A DNA stretch of 64,000 bases, taken from NCBI GenBank assembly GCA_036936605.1, contig JAUPFV010000004.1, positions 139,792,973 to 139,856,972 on the forward strand. The letters are read 5' to 3'. The position numbers were made by a program, and so were the translations under genes. The notes beneath the pieces were generated by a model, which had not been told where the DNA came from, did not search any database, and saw only the letters and a list, made by a program, of their open reading frames with translations. Shown here one piece after another: positions 49,401 to 60,172 of the stretch; position 1 is the stretch's first letter; every line of letters begins with the position of its first letter. Origin of the DNA: Limnanthes douglasii subsp. nivea. Lineage: Eukaryota; Streptophyta; Magnoliopsida; Brassicales; Limnanthaceae.

Positions 49401-49812
49401 ATGAATTTACCTATTAATATAAATCTGAAAAAAAGCCATTATATTTTCTTTGTCTTGCAAATTGAATAGAAATGTGATTTGATTTCTCCTGGATATTTAT
49501 AGGAACGTATGCAAGTTCTTTGCATAAGTTTCATTTTGTCTCTTCCCATGTTTTAGGGCACATTGCAGACTGATTTGCTTCTTTTCTTGTTTTCATTTAT
49601 GTATCATTACTTGAGTATGTTCTGCGAGATTCTTGAGTATTTTCCTTTCCTTTGAAGAAAGGAAGAACTGGAAATTCAGATTCCATAAAGTCTTTGTTTT
49701 GAACTTCTTGTGCATGAGCTCTGTTTGCTGAAGTTCAAATTAATGGAGCAACTTTAGTATTTTTATTTTCCTATAAAGATTTGAAAACACCAGGATTGAC
49801 ATCAATTGCCAT
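46452..49812 (-). pseudogene. LINE ORF1, endonuclease and start of reverse transcriptase
   Basis: Read on the minus strand from a likely ATG at about 49812, an ORF1-type region (49812-48300) has many stops. ORF2 then starts with ILNWNIKGIGSKSYRRRLKS (about 48245) and continues through an APE-type endonuclease (WIVIRDFNVISSSREEL at 47880; LDRVLYNPAWVDYL at 47690). RT pieces end with MIKVDMTNFFDGMSHKSIL and KIVSLFGFNHDFIDI at 46570-46460. The frame is cut there by Tat element 1, and RT continues at 39646. It is a non-functional plant L1-type LINE, the oldest layer in this nest. Confidence 0.82.
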
Positions 49813-50093
49813 GGTAGATTTCTTAATATGGTAAGCATCTAGAAGATTGATGATGAAGCAAATTAAAACTTCAGGATGTTCTGTTCTTGAACTCTTCTTG
49901 CGTTATTCTTTTTAAATGTTAAAAAAATTAACTTCATTTTTTTAAAATATAAAATTTGTTATTCGAAAATATATATTTTCGGTTTTAGAAAAAGAATTAA
50001 GCATAAAAAATTAATATAAAACTATTAAATCAAATTTAATTTTAACCAAATTTAAAGTTAAATTTTCGTTAAAAATTTTATCAATACTACTAC

Positions 50094-50520
50094 TGGTGTG
50101 GATATTAATCGCCTGAGGGTAGGCTAGTAATTTCAGTTGGTGTTTTATGGTAGTATGTGAGTGTTATGTGTTTAGAGTGGTGAGTAGAGAGATAATTAAG
50201 CAGCCTGGTAGCAGTTAATTCTCATTACCCACACTTAATGCAAGTGGTTGGGTATTTATAACCTGATGTTTGGGCCCTTATGGGCTTTCAGGTCATGTTT
50301 AATGGACCCGGGTCATGTTCAAAGACCCATGAGCTCTAAGTAGGAGAGCAAGTAGCTTAGTCAAGAAGTGTTTAGGTTTTTTAGTACTTTAGTCATAGTT
50401 CGAACAGTCCTATGGTCATAGTATTCAAAGTGATCTGTCCGGTCCATGTGATCTGTCCGGTCCGGAGGCCTTGGACCGACCTGTCCTTGTCCGGGGAGTG
50501 TGCAGAATTCGGACTCATCA
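50094..50520 (-). repeat. 3' LTR of Tat element 2
   Basis: 427 bp. On the plus strand it starts TGGTGTGGATATTAATCG and ends GAATTCGGACTCATCA. It equals the right LTR apart from about nine substitutions. Confidence 0.95.
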
Positions 50521-50536
50521 GGAGCCCCTTTTTTAG
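50521..50536 (-). other. Polypurine tract of Tat element 2
   Basis: The minus strand reads CTAAAAAAGGGGCTCC directly before the 3' LTR. Confidence 0.75.
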
Positions 50537-50675
50537 GTGTTTGTGCAAATATTCTTGCCAAAGACCTAAAAAACAGTCCGGCATTTAGGGGTAGTTTTAA
50601 CCCGGACAGGTCTATGGGTTTATCCGGACAGATAAAGCTTCACGAATTCAAAACGGTTTTTGTCAGAGTTCGTGG

Positions 50676-50856
50676 GACACGTGTCGCTCTCTGATTGGTT
50701 GCTTCAGCTGTTTTTTCACCTTGAATTTCGAACCCACCTTCTTCGAAAAGCAACCTCTTTGATTACAAGTGGTGACATCAGCGCCGTCTTTTAATCATTG
50801 CCAAACTTTTCGAATTCTCCTAGGAATCAACTACTTTTTCAGATTTACTATAAATA
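50676..50856 (+). promoter_or_regulatory. Antisense-gene promoter region, Tat element 2
   Basis: G-box GACACGTGTC (50676-50685) and TATA box ACTATAAATACA (TATAAATA at 50849-50856). The TATA-to-ATG distance is 109 bp, identical to element 1. The intervening text also keeps ATCAGCGCCGT and TTCGAATTCTCCTAGG. Confidence 0.62.
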
Positions 50857-50957
50857 CAAATTCATTTCTACTGTTTTACCATCTCCTTCAAACTTACTTC
50901 TGTAAAAAACTCTCAAAGCTTTCTCTCTCTAAAGAAAAAAACTTAGTTCAACAGTTT

Positions 50958-53900
50958 ATGTTTACAGCGAGGAACGCTCTTGTCAAAGGCGGGTGGCTCA
51001 ACCTTTCTGAGTTAGAGAAGGCTCAAAAAGTCGAAAGAGAAAGACATATTGCTGCAGGGTTACTTGCCTCGCCTGTTGACATACCTATCTCCTCCGCATC
51101 TGAGTCAGATCGAGGCTCGTCCTCTTCCAAAGGTACTAAGCCCAAAAAAATATTTCAATCCACCCTCTCCCCCATAATCTCTGGTTCCTCAGTTCAGGAA
51201 TCAGTGCCTACTGTCGAGCCAGGAGTTACAGCCACTAGCCTTAGAAAACCCTCTCCCTTCATCGCAATGGGATCGGATACAGAGCACTCTCCTGAGAAGC
51301 TGATTGTCAGGAGGACTGGCCGGCTGGTTAAAGGCCAGGGGACCAAAAATACTCCCTCAAAATCGGGGGCAAAGGATAGCAGCACCGGATTAGAGGTGCC
51401 AATTAGAGCTCCTAAGGACATGCTATCCGGACCGGAGGGCTCCAACCCAATCCTTCAACCAGAAACTTCTGCTCCAAACACTTTACCGGAGAGCAGAAAT
51501 CAAAGGGGCACTGAGTCCCATCAGTCCGGAGATAAGGCTGAATCAAGTTTGAACCCTCCCCCTACCACAGTTGCTGAAATCCCTTCAACGATCATGGAGG
51601 AAGTGATGGAGGACTCCGTTGAAGAGACTCCGTTGAAGAGGCCCCGTTTGAGTCTGAGCCCTCCGGTCAGACTAGCAAAGAGATAGTTGCCAAGAAGGAC
51701 AAGGGCAAGGAAAAGTTGTACTTGAGGCATCCGGATCTGCCGGAGAGCCTAGAAGGAAAAGTAGGGCCTTGTTTTCACAAGGTCAACGTTAACTATCTTC
51801 TCTCCTTACAAAAAATTAACTATGCATTCATCCATACTGCTGAGTTGGGCAGGATGCGTTCAAAATGAGGTATTCCAGAAAATGTAAAGATCAGGATCCC
51901 TATACATCCGGAGACCCCCATGGATTGCAAGTTGAGTGAGGTGGTCCTGTTTACGGAGCTGTTCAACTGGGGGCTCAGGCTCCCACTAGACCCAGAGATT
52001 TTCAGATATTTCCATCTGATCAAACTCTATCCGAGCCAGCTGAGCCCCAACGTTTGGTATACCCTTATGTCATGCATCATGGCATCAAGGCTATCAGGGA
52101 TCCCTCTGCCCATGGAGGAGTTTGTTGCAGTGGCTAGCCTGTGTAGAAACCACCACATCCCCTTCTACCACTTTAACATGGGGGATAACTTCAAGGCGGT
52201 GGATGATTTGCTGGAGGCAGAGAGGAACTGGAGGACCCAATTCCTGTTCGTTAGTGGTGCCTGGGAGAATAGCAAGAAGATAAAGGCCGGAGAGAACCCA
52301 AGCCTCCTCAGAAGCAGGTGGAGGAGTGATTGTAAGTCTCCGACTTTATTTATTATATATTTTTTGTTTCTCCCTTTCTTATCTAATGCAGTTCGAACTA
52401 ATGGGTCTCACTTTTTCCTTGGCAGTGCTTCCCAAGGAGTTCAACGACTATCAGAAAGCCGGACAGATAACTTGTGGAAAAATTAATGCCTAGGCTGCTG
52501 AGAATTGGGGGAACCGATTCCACGATGCTTTCACCAGTGGAAATTTGGCAAGGTCTCACCTGTGGAACACCACAGGTCGGAGAGACTTGACCTGGGAGGA
52601 GCTCACCACCCAGCCTTCTCCAGACGTTGTGCTCAAGAGGACCCATGAACCAGATGGGACACTCTTCCTGCCAGGCCGGGCCAAAGCCCCGAGCAAGATG
52701 AAAGGCAAGAAGAAGAAGGGCAAAAAGGTGGTGGGTGATGCCAACCTTGCTGATGTTGAGAAGGATGCTCCAACAGTCCCGGAGGGGCCAGCCTAGAGCC
52801 AAATCGATGCTGCTCTCTTGCAAGTAGTGGAGCAAGAGACTGAGAGGCAGGAAACGAATCTCCTAAAACCTCCAAGGGCTTCCAAGAGAAATCGTAAACA
52901 GGGAAGCGAAGGTGCAGACCGGGAGGCGAAGAAGAAAAAGACTGCTAAGGGAAACGAGCTTTCTCTCCGGGCTACGGAGCCTTCCTTCCAAGTTGAGCCT
53001 TCTGACCCAACGCACGCCGAAGAGATTCCGGGGGACTTTCACACTGAGGTTGAGGGAGGGGATCTCAACATTGATGGAGTTGGACATCACCGGTCTTGGT
53101 GAGCTTGGTGAATACTTCCTCAACCTCCCCAGAGATGACTTCGCAGGGCCTTACATTCCTCCGAGCAGCTCCAACACGGTCAATTTTAACGGTAAGACTT
53201 TTATTGTCTCTAGTGAAAAGGATACCATAGCGCACTCCTTGTTAAGCAATGTGCAGCCGGCACTTACGTTGGAGAGACAAGTTCGGGGTCAGGCAGACAT
53301 CATTAAAGACCTTAAGTCTGAGAAGGAAAAGCTATCCGAAGACCTTCGCACTGCCACCTCCAATGCTGCCATGTTGAAAGAAGAAAATGAGGAGTTGAAG
53401 AGAAGCCAAAAGACAAGCCCCACCAAAGTCACCACTTTAGAGGAAACCATCAAAGACCTCCAGGAGAAACTGTCCGGTCTGGAGAAAGACCTGGCTACCT
53501 CAAAGGGAGAAACCAAGGCAAAGGACAAAGTCATCACCAACTTAACCACTGATAAGATTGCCCTTGAGAATGCAGTGTCCAAGGCTGCCGAGGAGAAAAA
53601 TACTTTGTTACAGGAGCAGGAGGCCAAGATCCAAGCCAAGATCAATGCTTATGCCAACCAGATGATTAAGAGCGAAGAGCAACTGCTTGAGAAGGTGAGG
53701 TCTGACATGGTTCTACTCTTTCATGAAAAGTTTCCATAGAGGAACCTAGGGGACTTATGGCTTTATGTTGAGCCTGAAGACCTCCCATACCACACGATGG
53801 CCGAAGGCGATAGGTATGGCTACTCTAGTGACTCCTCGGGTGATGAAGAACATACTGGGGAGAGCCCAGATGAAGAGAAAGACGATCCAAAAGGCAAGAA

Positions 53901-53976
53901 GGTAGATGAAGGGAAAGACGACTCTAAGGCCAAGAAGGTAGACGAAGGTGAGCCATCTTCAAAAACTCAACCTTAA
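50958..53976 (+). pseudogene. Antisense gene of Tat element 2 (PF04195-like plus coiled coil)
   Basis: The start at ATG 50958 is chosen because it aligns with element 1 and follows the TATA box; the same frame is open further upstream. Parts in order: KGGWLNLSELEKAQKVERER, a Ser/Pro-rich linker with SPFIAMGSDTEHSPEKL, KLYLRHPDLPESLEGK, the PF04195-like domain (NWGLRLPLDPEIFRYFHLIK, IPLPMEEFVAVASLCRNHH, FYHFNMGDNFKAVDDLL), the phase-1 intron 52332-52425, a Lys-rich patch, a long coiled coil (53265-53700) and an acidic tail ending at TAA 53974-53976. Damage: a 14-bp tandem duplication (51613-51640), TGA after RMRSK (about 51866), TAG near 52492, 52793 and 53737, and an extra G near 53081. Expected product: a roughly 950-residue protein, possibly a nucleic-acid or structural adaptor; function unknown. 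Confidence 0.87.
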
Positions 53977-54011
53977 CCTACGATCCACTTTGTTTATTTT
54001 TTATTCAGACT

Positions 54012-54122
54012 AAAGTCCTTGGAAGGCCAAGGCACTCTTTTTGTAATGGTGTCCGGTATCCGACCGAATAGGTTTTTTGTGTTGTACTTTGACCATTTAA
54101 AAGTCCTTGGAAGGCCAAGGCA
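54012..54122. repeat. Pair of 23-bp palindrome-cored motifs, element 2
   Basis: Identical 23-bp copies with core CCTTGGAAGGCCAAGG lie at 54012-54034 and 54100-54122, between the convergent ends of the antisense gene and integrase. The same pair occurs in element 1. Confidence 0.88.
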
Positions 54123-54469
54123 ATTTTAAGTTATTTATTTCAATGAATACTTCTATTCTGTGCAACCATCATCTTCTTTCATTGTTTGTTTTAATTTTGA
54201 TAGCCATAGTCTAAGTAGCCTTTAGTTGTTTCATAGTGAGAGTCTTTAAGTTCTCCGGCTAGAGTTTAAATAGCCCTTAGTTATTTCAATCCGGATAGTA
54301 TGACAAGGGACAAAACTTTAAAAGACACTTAGAAAATTTTTAAGAAGGCATCAAATTTTATTCAACCGCCCGGACACCTCATTAAAACCTCCCCGTGCCA
54401 CCAGGGAGGAAAGAGTATGCCCCCAAATATTTACATGGATGTTTAAACAAGTAAATATTTACACAAGTG

Positions 54470-57400
54470 CTATTCCAAGTACATCCGGAGATGCTCGATA
54501 TTCCAAGGATGAGTTAGAACTCTGCCATCTTTGTCTTCTAACCAATAAGTTCCAGGCTTAATTCTTTCAACAACCATATACGGACCCTCCCAAGTTGGGG
54601 CCAGCTTTCCGAAGAGATTTTCTTTAGTGTGTAAAAAGACCTTCCTTAATACTTTGTCCCTTGGTTGGAAATCTCTTCTTTTAACTTTGGAAGCAAACCT
54701 GCTTCTTATCAAGCCCTGATAGTGTGCAACCCTTAGGTGAGCTTTAACTCGTCTTTCTTCTATAAAATCAAGTTGACTTCTGATTGCCACCTCGTTAGCG
54801 TGTTCGGAGAAGTTGTGAACACGAAAGGAGGGGAGGGTCTTCTCTATGGGGGCTACTGCATCCATCCCATAGACCAAGGCAAAGGGTGATTCTTGTGTTG
54901 CATCCCCAGGTATTGTCCGGTAGGCCCACAAGACCTCTTGTAGATAACTAGGCCACTTCCCAGCAGCCCCTTCCAAATTCTTCTTTAAACCGGACAGTAT
55001 AGTTCTATTAGCCACTTCAACTTGCCCATTTGCTTGTGGGTGGAAAGGTGAAGAAAAACAATGCTGTATACCCCTTGAGGCACAGAAGCTCTCCATTTCT
55101 CTATTGTCGAACTGTGGCCCATTGTCTGTTGTTATTTTCTGTGGGACACCAAATCTGCAACATATGTTGGATAGAATGAATTTTATAACAGCTTTTGATG
55201 TTTTCCCTGCTAGAGGGGCTGCTTCTATCCACTTCGAGAAGTAGTCTATGGCCACAATTATAGTTTTGCGCCCTCCGGACGCCACAGGGAGAGGCCCTAC
55301 TAAATCCAATCCCCATCGAGCAAAAGGAATGAGCTCAGAAATTGACTCTAAAGGAATGGCTGGTACATGAATTTCATTGCTGTACCTCTGGCATGGGTCA
55401 CACCTTCTCACCAATTCCTTAGCATCTTTCATGATTGATGGCCAATAGTAACCGGAGAGTAAAACTCTTCTTGTTAAAGCTCTAAACCCACAATGGGCTG
55501 ATCCCTCACCATCATGCAATTCGGAGAGGACTACTTGTGATTCTTCATCCCCCAAACAACGCAGGAGAGGTTTACTGTAGGACTTTTTGTACAACACTTC
55601 TCTCAATATGGTGAAACCACGAGCCTTGTGTTTCAATGTTCTGGCTAGTGACTTATCTGGAGGCACGACACCATCGGAGAGATATTGCAGGAGAGGAAAC
55701 CTCCAGTCTTGAGGTTGTTTCACTTGTACTTCAAAATTTTCCTCTTCTTTACCCTTACTAAGTTGAATAGAGGAGCTTTCGAGCACATGGATCCATGGAT
55801 ATGACTCCGTATATGCTATGGTTGCCAATGAGTCTGCTAGCTCATTTTCTGTCCGGGGAATGTGCTCATAGACAACACCTTTAAACTTAAGTGCTTTGTT
55901 TTTTAGGAGGAGTAAATACTTCACAAGTTGCTCCTTCTTAGCCTCAGATTGGCCTTGGGCATGGTGGATAAGTAGTTGGGAGTCACTTAGCAGCTTGACC
56001 CTCTTAGCCCCACAGATGTAGGCTAACTTTAACCCAGCTATAGCTGCTTCATATTCGGACTCGTTATTAGATGCCCTAAAAGCAAAACAAATAACCTGGT
56101 ACATCTTGTCTCCATATGGGGAAGTTAAACATACTCCTGCACCACATCCCATAGTGCTAGATCCACCATCTGTTCGGACGACCCATACTTTTTTATCTTT
56201 TATATCAGTAGCTTGCTCTGAATCCCTGTCGGAGTGGAATTCAACCAGAAAATCAGCCACAGCTTGGGCCTTGACTGCTGTTCGAGGAGCAAAGTCTATG
56301 TCGAAGTCCTCCAACTCTACTGACCACTTAGTCATCCTGCTTGAAATGTCAGCCTTTTGGAGGACATTCTTCAGAGGGAAAGAAGTCCGGACGATGATGG
56401 GATGAGCCTGGAAATAAGGTCTCATCTTTCTAGCAGCTATTACCAGGGCCAATGCTAACTTTTCGAGTTTCAGGTAACGCCTTTCTGCATCTACCAAAGT
56501 TTTGTTGATGTAGTATACTGGATGGGGATGACCATCGACCTCTCTTACCAATACAGCACTGATGACATAACTTGAAACTGCCAAATATACGAAGAGGGTC
56601 TCCCCATCAACTGGTTTAAACAAAGTCTTGGGAGAGGATATATGCTTCTTGATCTCACTGAAAGCCTCATCACACTGCGGGGTCCAATCGAATCCCTTTG
56701 CACCCTTCAAAGTTTGAAAGAAAGGTGCACATCTGTCCGAAGACCTTGAGATAAATCTGTTTAAGGCAGCTAATCTCCCCGTTAAGCGCTGTACTTCTTT
56801 AATGTTTCGAGGAGGCTACATTTGGAAAAGAGCATTTAGCTGGTCCGGATCGGGCTGTATTCCATGCTCACTTATGATATAGCCTAAAAACTTCCCGGAC
56901 TACACTCCGAACACACATTTTTCTGGGTTTAATTTCAAATTCATTTTTACCAAGTTGGCAAAAGTTTCTTGAAGATCGGACAAGTGCAACTGCTCATCTA
57001 CACTCTTCACCATCATGTCATCAATGTATACTTCCATGTTTCTTCCAGTCTGATCAGGAAATGCTTTGTTTACTAATCTCTGATAAGTAGCCCCAGCATT
57101 TTTCAAACCAAACGACATCACCTTGTAACAATGAAGGCCCTTGTCAGTAATAAATGTGGTATGCTCTTGATCCTTCGGATCCACTTGAATCTGATTGTAT
57201 CCGGAGAAGGCATCCATAAAGGAAAGCAGCTTGTTCCCAGAGGTAGAGTCTACTAACTGATCAATCCGAGGGACCGGATACAAATCTTTTGGGCAAGCTC
57301 TATTGAGATCCGCGAAATCAATGCACATGCGCCACTTGCCATTCTTCTTTTTTACCAAGACAGGATTGGCAGTCCACAAAGGGTATTGAGATTCCTTGAT

Positions 57401-57757
57401 GTGCCCCATCTTTGTGAGTCTGTCAACCTCTTGCACAATGACATCAGCCTTTTCTTTGGAAAAAGCTCTTCTTTTTTGAACCACTGGAGCTACATCTCTC
57501 CGGACGGATAGGTGATGTGATATCACTTCTGATGGAACTCCAGTAACATTAGCATTGCACAAAGCAAAAACGTGCTGATGGTTCTTCAAAAACTTCAACA
57601 TTTCATTTTTCAACACAGGTGGCAACTTAGACCCTATCTTGACACTTTTCCCATCTTCCAAACAGTGTGTTTCTATCTTTTCGATCAGTATCAATACTCC
57701 AGGGGTCTTTCTGGGGTCATCAATTTCACCCTCACCCCCAGAAATTCCCTCAAACTG
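54470..57757 (-). pseudogene. Reverse transcriptase, dual RNase H and integrase of Tat element 2
   Basis: This is the pol part of one continuous minus-strand frame. RT (57694-56720) has TANPVLVKKKNGKWRMCIDF and the YIDDMMV active site. The native Ty3 RNase H (56700-56250) has lost its first catalytic Asp (VYLAVSSYVISAVLV). A second, intact-looking RNase H follows: TDGGSSTMGCGAGV, ASNNESEYEAA, SDSQLLIHHA, ELADSLA. Integrase has HHCC (HDGEGSAHCG...CDPCQRY) and D-D-E in LDLVGPLP, TDNGPQF and NGQVEVANR. Two in-frame TAG stops interrupt RT and its link to RNase H (56900-56902 and 56816-56818). There is no frameshift in 3.3 kb. The product would copy element RNA and integrate the cDNA. Confidence 0.93.
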
Positions 57758-58825
57758 CTATTGTTCATTAATACGGACTGCCCCCAGCGTTCGAGGAGCC
57801 AGGGCAGTGGCATAACATTCTCTTGCAATCTTTTGGCTGCTCCGGACGACTCCAACCTGTCCCTGAACAGCATACTTCAAGCACTGGTGGACTGTTGAAG
57901 CCACTGCATGCATCCTAGAGAGGCAAGACCTCCCTAGAATAGTGTTATAGCAAGTGGGACAATCCACCACAATAAAGAGTATTATGACCATTTTCTTGAA
58001 AGGGCCCTTGCCCAATAACACCTCTTCTTCGAACTCTCCGATCACATCTGCTGAGCTGCCTGTGAAGCCCACGATTGACCTGTCCAAATTCTGAATTATA
58101 GCTGGATTTTTCATTTTCTTGTAAGTGGTTAGGAAAAGGATATTGGCTGAGCTTCCAGTATCCACCAAGATTCGTCTTATGTCATTGCCCCCTATAGATG
58201 CTCCTATGAAAACAGCATCCTCATGAGGGCCAACAATGTCTCTCAAATCATCTTCATAAAAAACAATGAAGGGGAATGAGTTTGGTGACTGATAGGATGT
58301 CATGCCTCCTTCTAGCTGGGAGGCTAAAGTATGAACATGCCTCTTCCTCGAAAAAGCAGTAGGAGCTGTCATAGTGTCCCCTCCGAAAATTGTAAGCGAC
58401 TCGAAAAACTTAATGAGCCCGGAGACTGATCTAGAACATTCCTCTATAGCTCCCACTCTGTTTCGAGTTGGATGAGGATCCAAGTATTCAGATTCCACGT
58501 CAAACCTTTCAACTATAACCATGGCCCCTTCCGGAGCAGCATTACTTGGACCAACCCGGTGAGTGTTGTCAGGCCTGTTGCCTCCTCTTCTTTTAATGTA
58601 AGCTCCCAGCTTTCCCCTCTCAATCAAGTTCTGAACTTCTTGTTTCAATGCTATGCAGTCATCAGTGGTATGGCCAATATCATTGTGATATTGGAAAAAA
58701 GAGTTGTTGCGATGCTCTCTGGGAGACTGCAGTGTTGCCGATCTCCGGTAATGCACCTCATCCTTTGTTTTATAAAAAATGGTGGCCACACTTTCTTTTA
58801 ACTCTGTGAACCACTCCGGTTGGAC
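57758..58825 (-). pseudogene. Gag zinc-finger region and aspartic protease of Tat element 2
   Basis: The frame continues from gag after a TAG. It first shows a Cys/His motif, FQYHNDIGHTTDDCIALKQE, typical of the Tat gag C-terminus with the first Cys read as Phe. Next is the retropepsin site LVDTGSSANILF and the conserved CPTCYNTILGRSCLSRMHAV. It ends at TAG 57758-57760, followed in the same frame by the RT lead-in. The catalytic DTG triad is intact. The gag-to-protease processing sites cannot be seen. Confidence 0.88.
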
Positions 58826-60145
58826 CTATGGCCCTCTTTTGTTTCTGGATTGCTGACTCTGAGCAGGAGCAGCTGGCTGAGACTGAGCTTTTTCCCTACC
58901 ATGCCCCTGTCCGGTCTCTCTTGCTTTGTTCCCAGACTGATTTTGATTGGGATTTGGTGCCACTGGGGTAGACCTCACCTGCATGTGCACCCTGGTTTTC
59001 TTTGTTTCATCAACATTTATTTGTTTGCCAACCTGATTCGGTAACCCTCCCCATGTCATGGCCTTCTTTCTGGTCACTGAATCAGCTAGATTGCCTGGGT
59101 TCAAACCTTGCCTTAGGGATGCTATTGCCACTTGTTCGAAGCAATCAGCCAACCCATTCTTGGTGTTCACAAAACGACTTATATATTCTTTCAAGGATTC
59201 ATTTGGTTCCTGGGCACAATGGATTATTGTGTCTCCATTGACATTTAGCTCTTTACTCCCTACGAACTGCCTTCGAAAGGCTACCCAAAAAGTATCGAAA
59301 TCTTTAATACAACCCTGAGGCAGGCTGTTGTACCATTTCAGAGCACTCCCCGTGAATGATTGGGAGAATGCCCTACAAAGTAGTTTATCATCGTCGTCAA
59401 ATTTCATCATGAAGTTTTTAAATTGCTCCAGATGGTTGTCCGGATCAGTACTGCCATCGTACTTCTCTATTTTGGTGCTGTCAAACCTCTTGGGGAGGTT
59501 TCCGGACAGAATTTTAGAAGACAATGGAGATTGCCTCCAATTCCTTCCACGACTGAACACAATATCCTCATTGGGAGTTGCAAAGATACTTGGTTCATCG
59601 TGGAAAGCAAAGGGGTCCATCAGCATCTTGTCCACATGCCTCAGGCTGTGTGATGACCCTTTACCAATATTCTTCTTCATCCTTCCATGTCTATCCCTTT
59701 TTCTTGAATACTTTTTGATCTGCCTTTGTTTCTTTCTAGTTAGATCATCACCGCTGCTTGAGGATAACGATTTTTCAACTCCTTCATCGTCCGAAGAGCT
59801 ATCAGAAGATTCTGAGCTTGAGTCAGAACTCTCCACAGGCTTGGACCGGTGAGACTTTTTAGAACTGGCATGAGTCTTTTTGGTGCTCACATGAGTTTTT
59901 GAAGACTCATGCTCTCTGGGGTTATCGGTGTGATGAGCAACCGATGCTTTAGACTTTTCTTTCACGCCCATCTTGGCCTTTTCTGCCCTCAGAGCTTCTA
60001 TTTCACCCTTTAGCCTGTCACGCTCTTCGATAGTGTATTCATCGTTCTCTCCCACCACTTCGAGCAAAGCTGGTGGTAGTTCTGGATTGTCCGGATTCAT
60101 TCGGACAGATTTTCTTAGCTGGTTTTGAATGCTTGATTCAGGCAC
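58826..60145 (-). CDS. Gag polyprotein of Tat element 2
   Basis: 439 residues from ATG 60145, close to the PBS at about 60160. An N-terminal charged helix comes first (about residues 30-65), then a Ser/Lys-rich low-complexity region (about 70-160) and the Retrotrans_gag core (PF03732) at about residues 225-335, with KYDGSTDPDNHLEQF and FTGSALKWYNSLP. A Gln/Pro-rich end follows. The stop TAG at 58826-58828 falls before the Cys/His motif, so it probably arose by mutation (perhaps from TGG) and shortens Gag. The protein would form the virus-like particle. Confidence 0.85.
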   Translation of the reverse strand: MPESSIQNQLRKSVRMNPDNPELPPALLEVVGENDEYTIEERDRLKGEIEALRAEKAKMGVKEKSKASVAHHTDNPREHESSKTHVSTKKTHASSKKSHRSKPVESSDSSSESSDSSSDDEGVEKSLSSSSGDDLTRKKQRQIKKYSRKRDRHGRMKKNIGKGSSHSLRHVDKMLMDPFAFHDEPSIFATPNEDIVFSRGRNWRQSPLSSKILSGNLPKRFDSTKIEKYDGSTDPDNHLEQFKNFMMKFDDDDKLLCRAFSQSFTGSALKWYNSLPQGCIKDFDTFWVAFRRQFVGSKELNVNGDTIIHCAQEPNESLKEYISRFVNTKNGLADCFEQVAIASLRQGLNPGNLADSVTRKKAMTWGGLPNQVGKQINVDETKKTRVHMQVRSTPVAPNPNQNQSGNKARETGQGHGREKAQSQPAAPAQSQQSRNKRGP

Positions 60146-60156
60146 CTTCTTCTCCC

Positions 60157-60172
60157 ACTGTGGTCGCCAATT
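60157..60172 (-). other. Primer-binding site of Tat element 2
   Basis: On the minus strand AATTGGCGACCACAGT follows the LTR end directly. It matches the PBS at 37850 in element 3. Primer tRNA not determined. Confidence 0.7.

Noticed and set aside
50769..50957. N-terminal extension of the element 2 antisense gene
   Set aside because: Open by chance. It covers the TATA box and leader and has no counterpart in element 1, where the gene starts at the equivalent of 50958.
53190..53265. Second intron in the antisense gene (GTAAGA...CAG)
   Set aside because: Element 2 reads through in frame with conserved protein sequence. Element 1 differs by a one-base deletion instead.
59328..59852. Plus-strand ORF of 174 residues within gag
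   Set aside because: Opposite strand of the well-supported gag frame, no recognisable domain.
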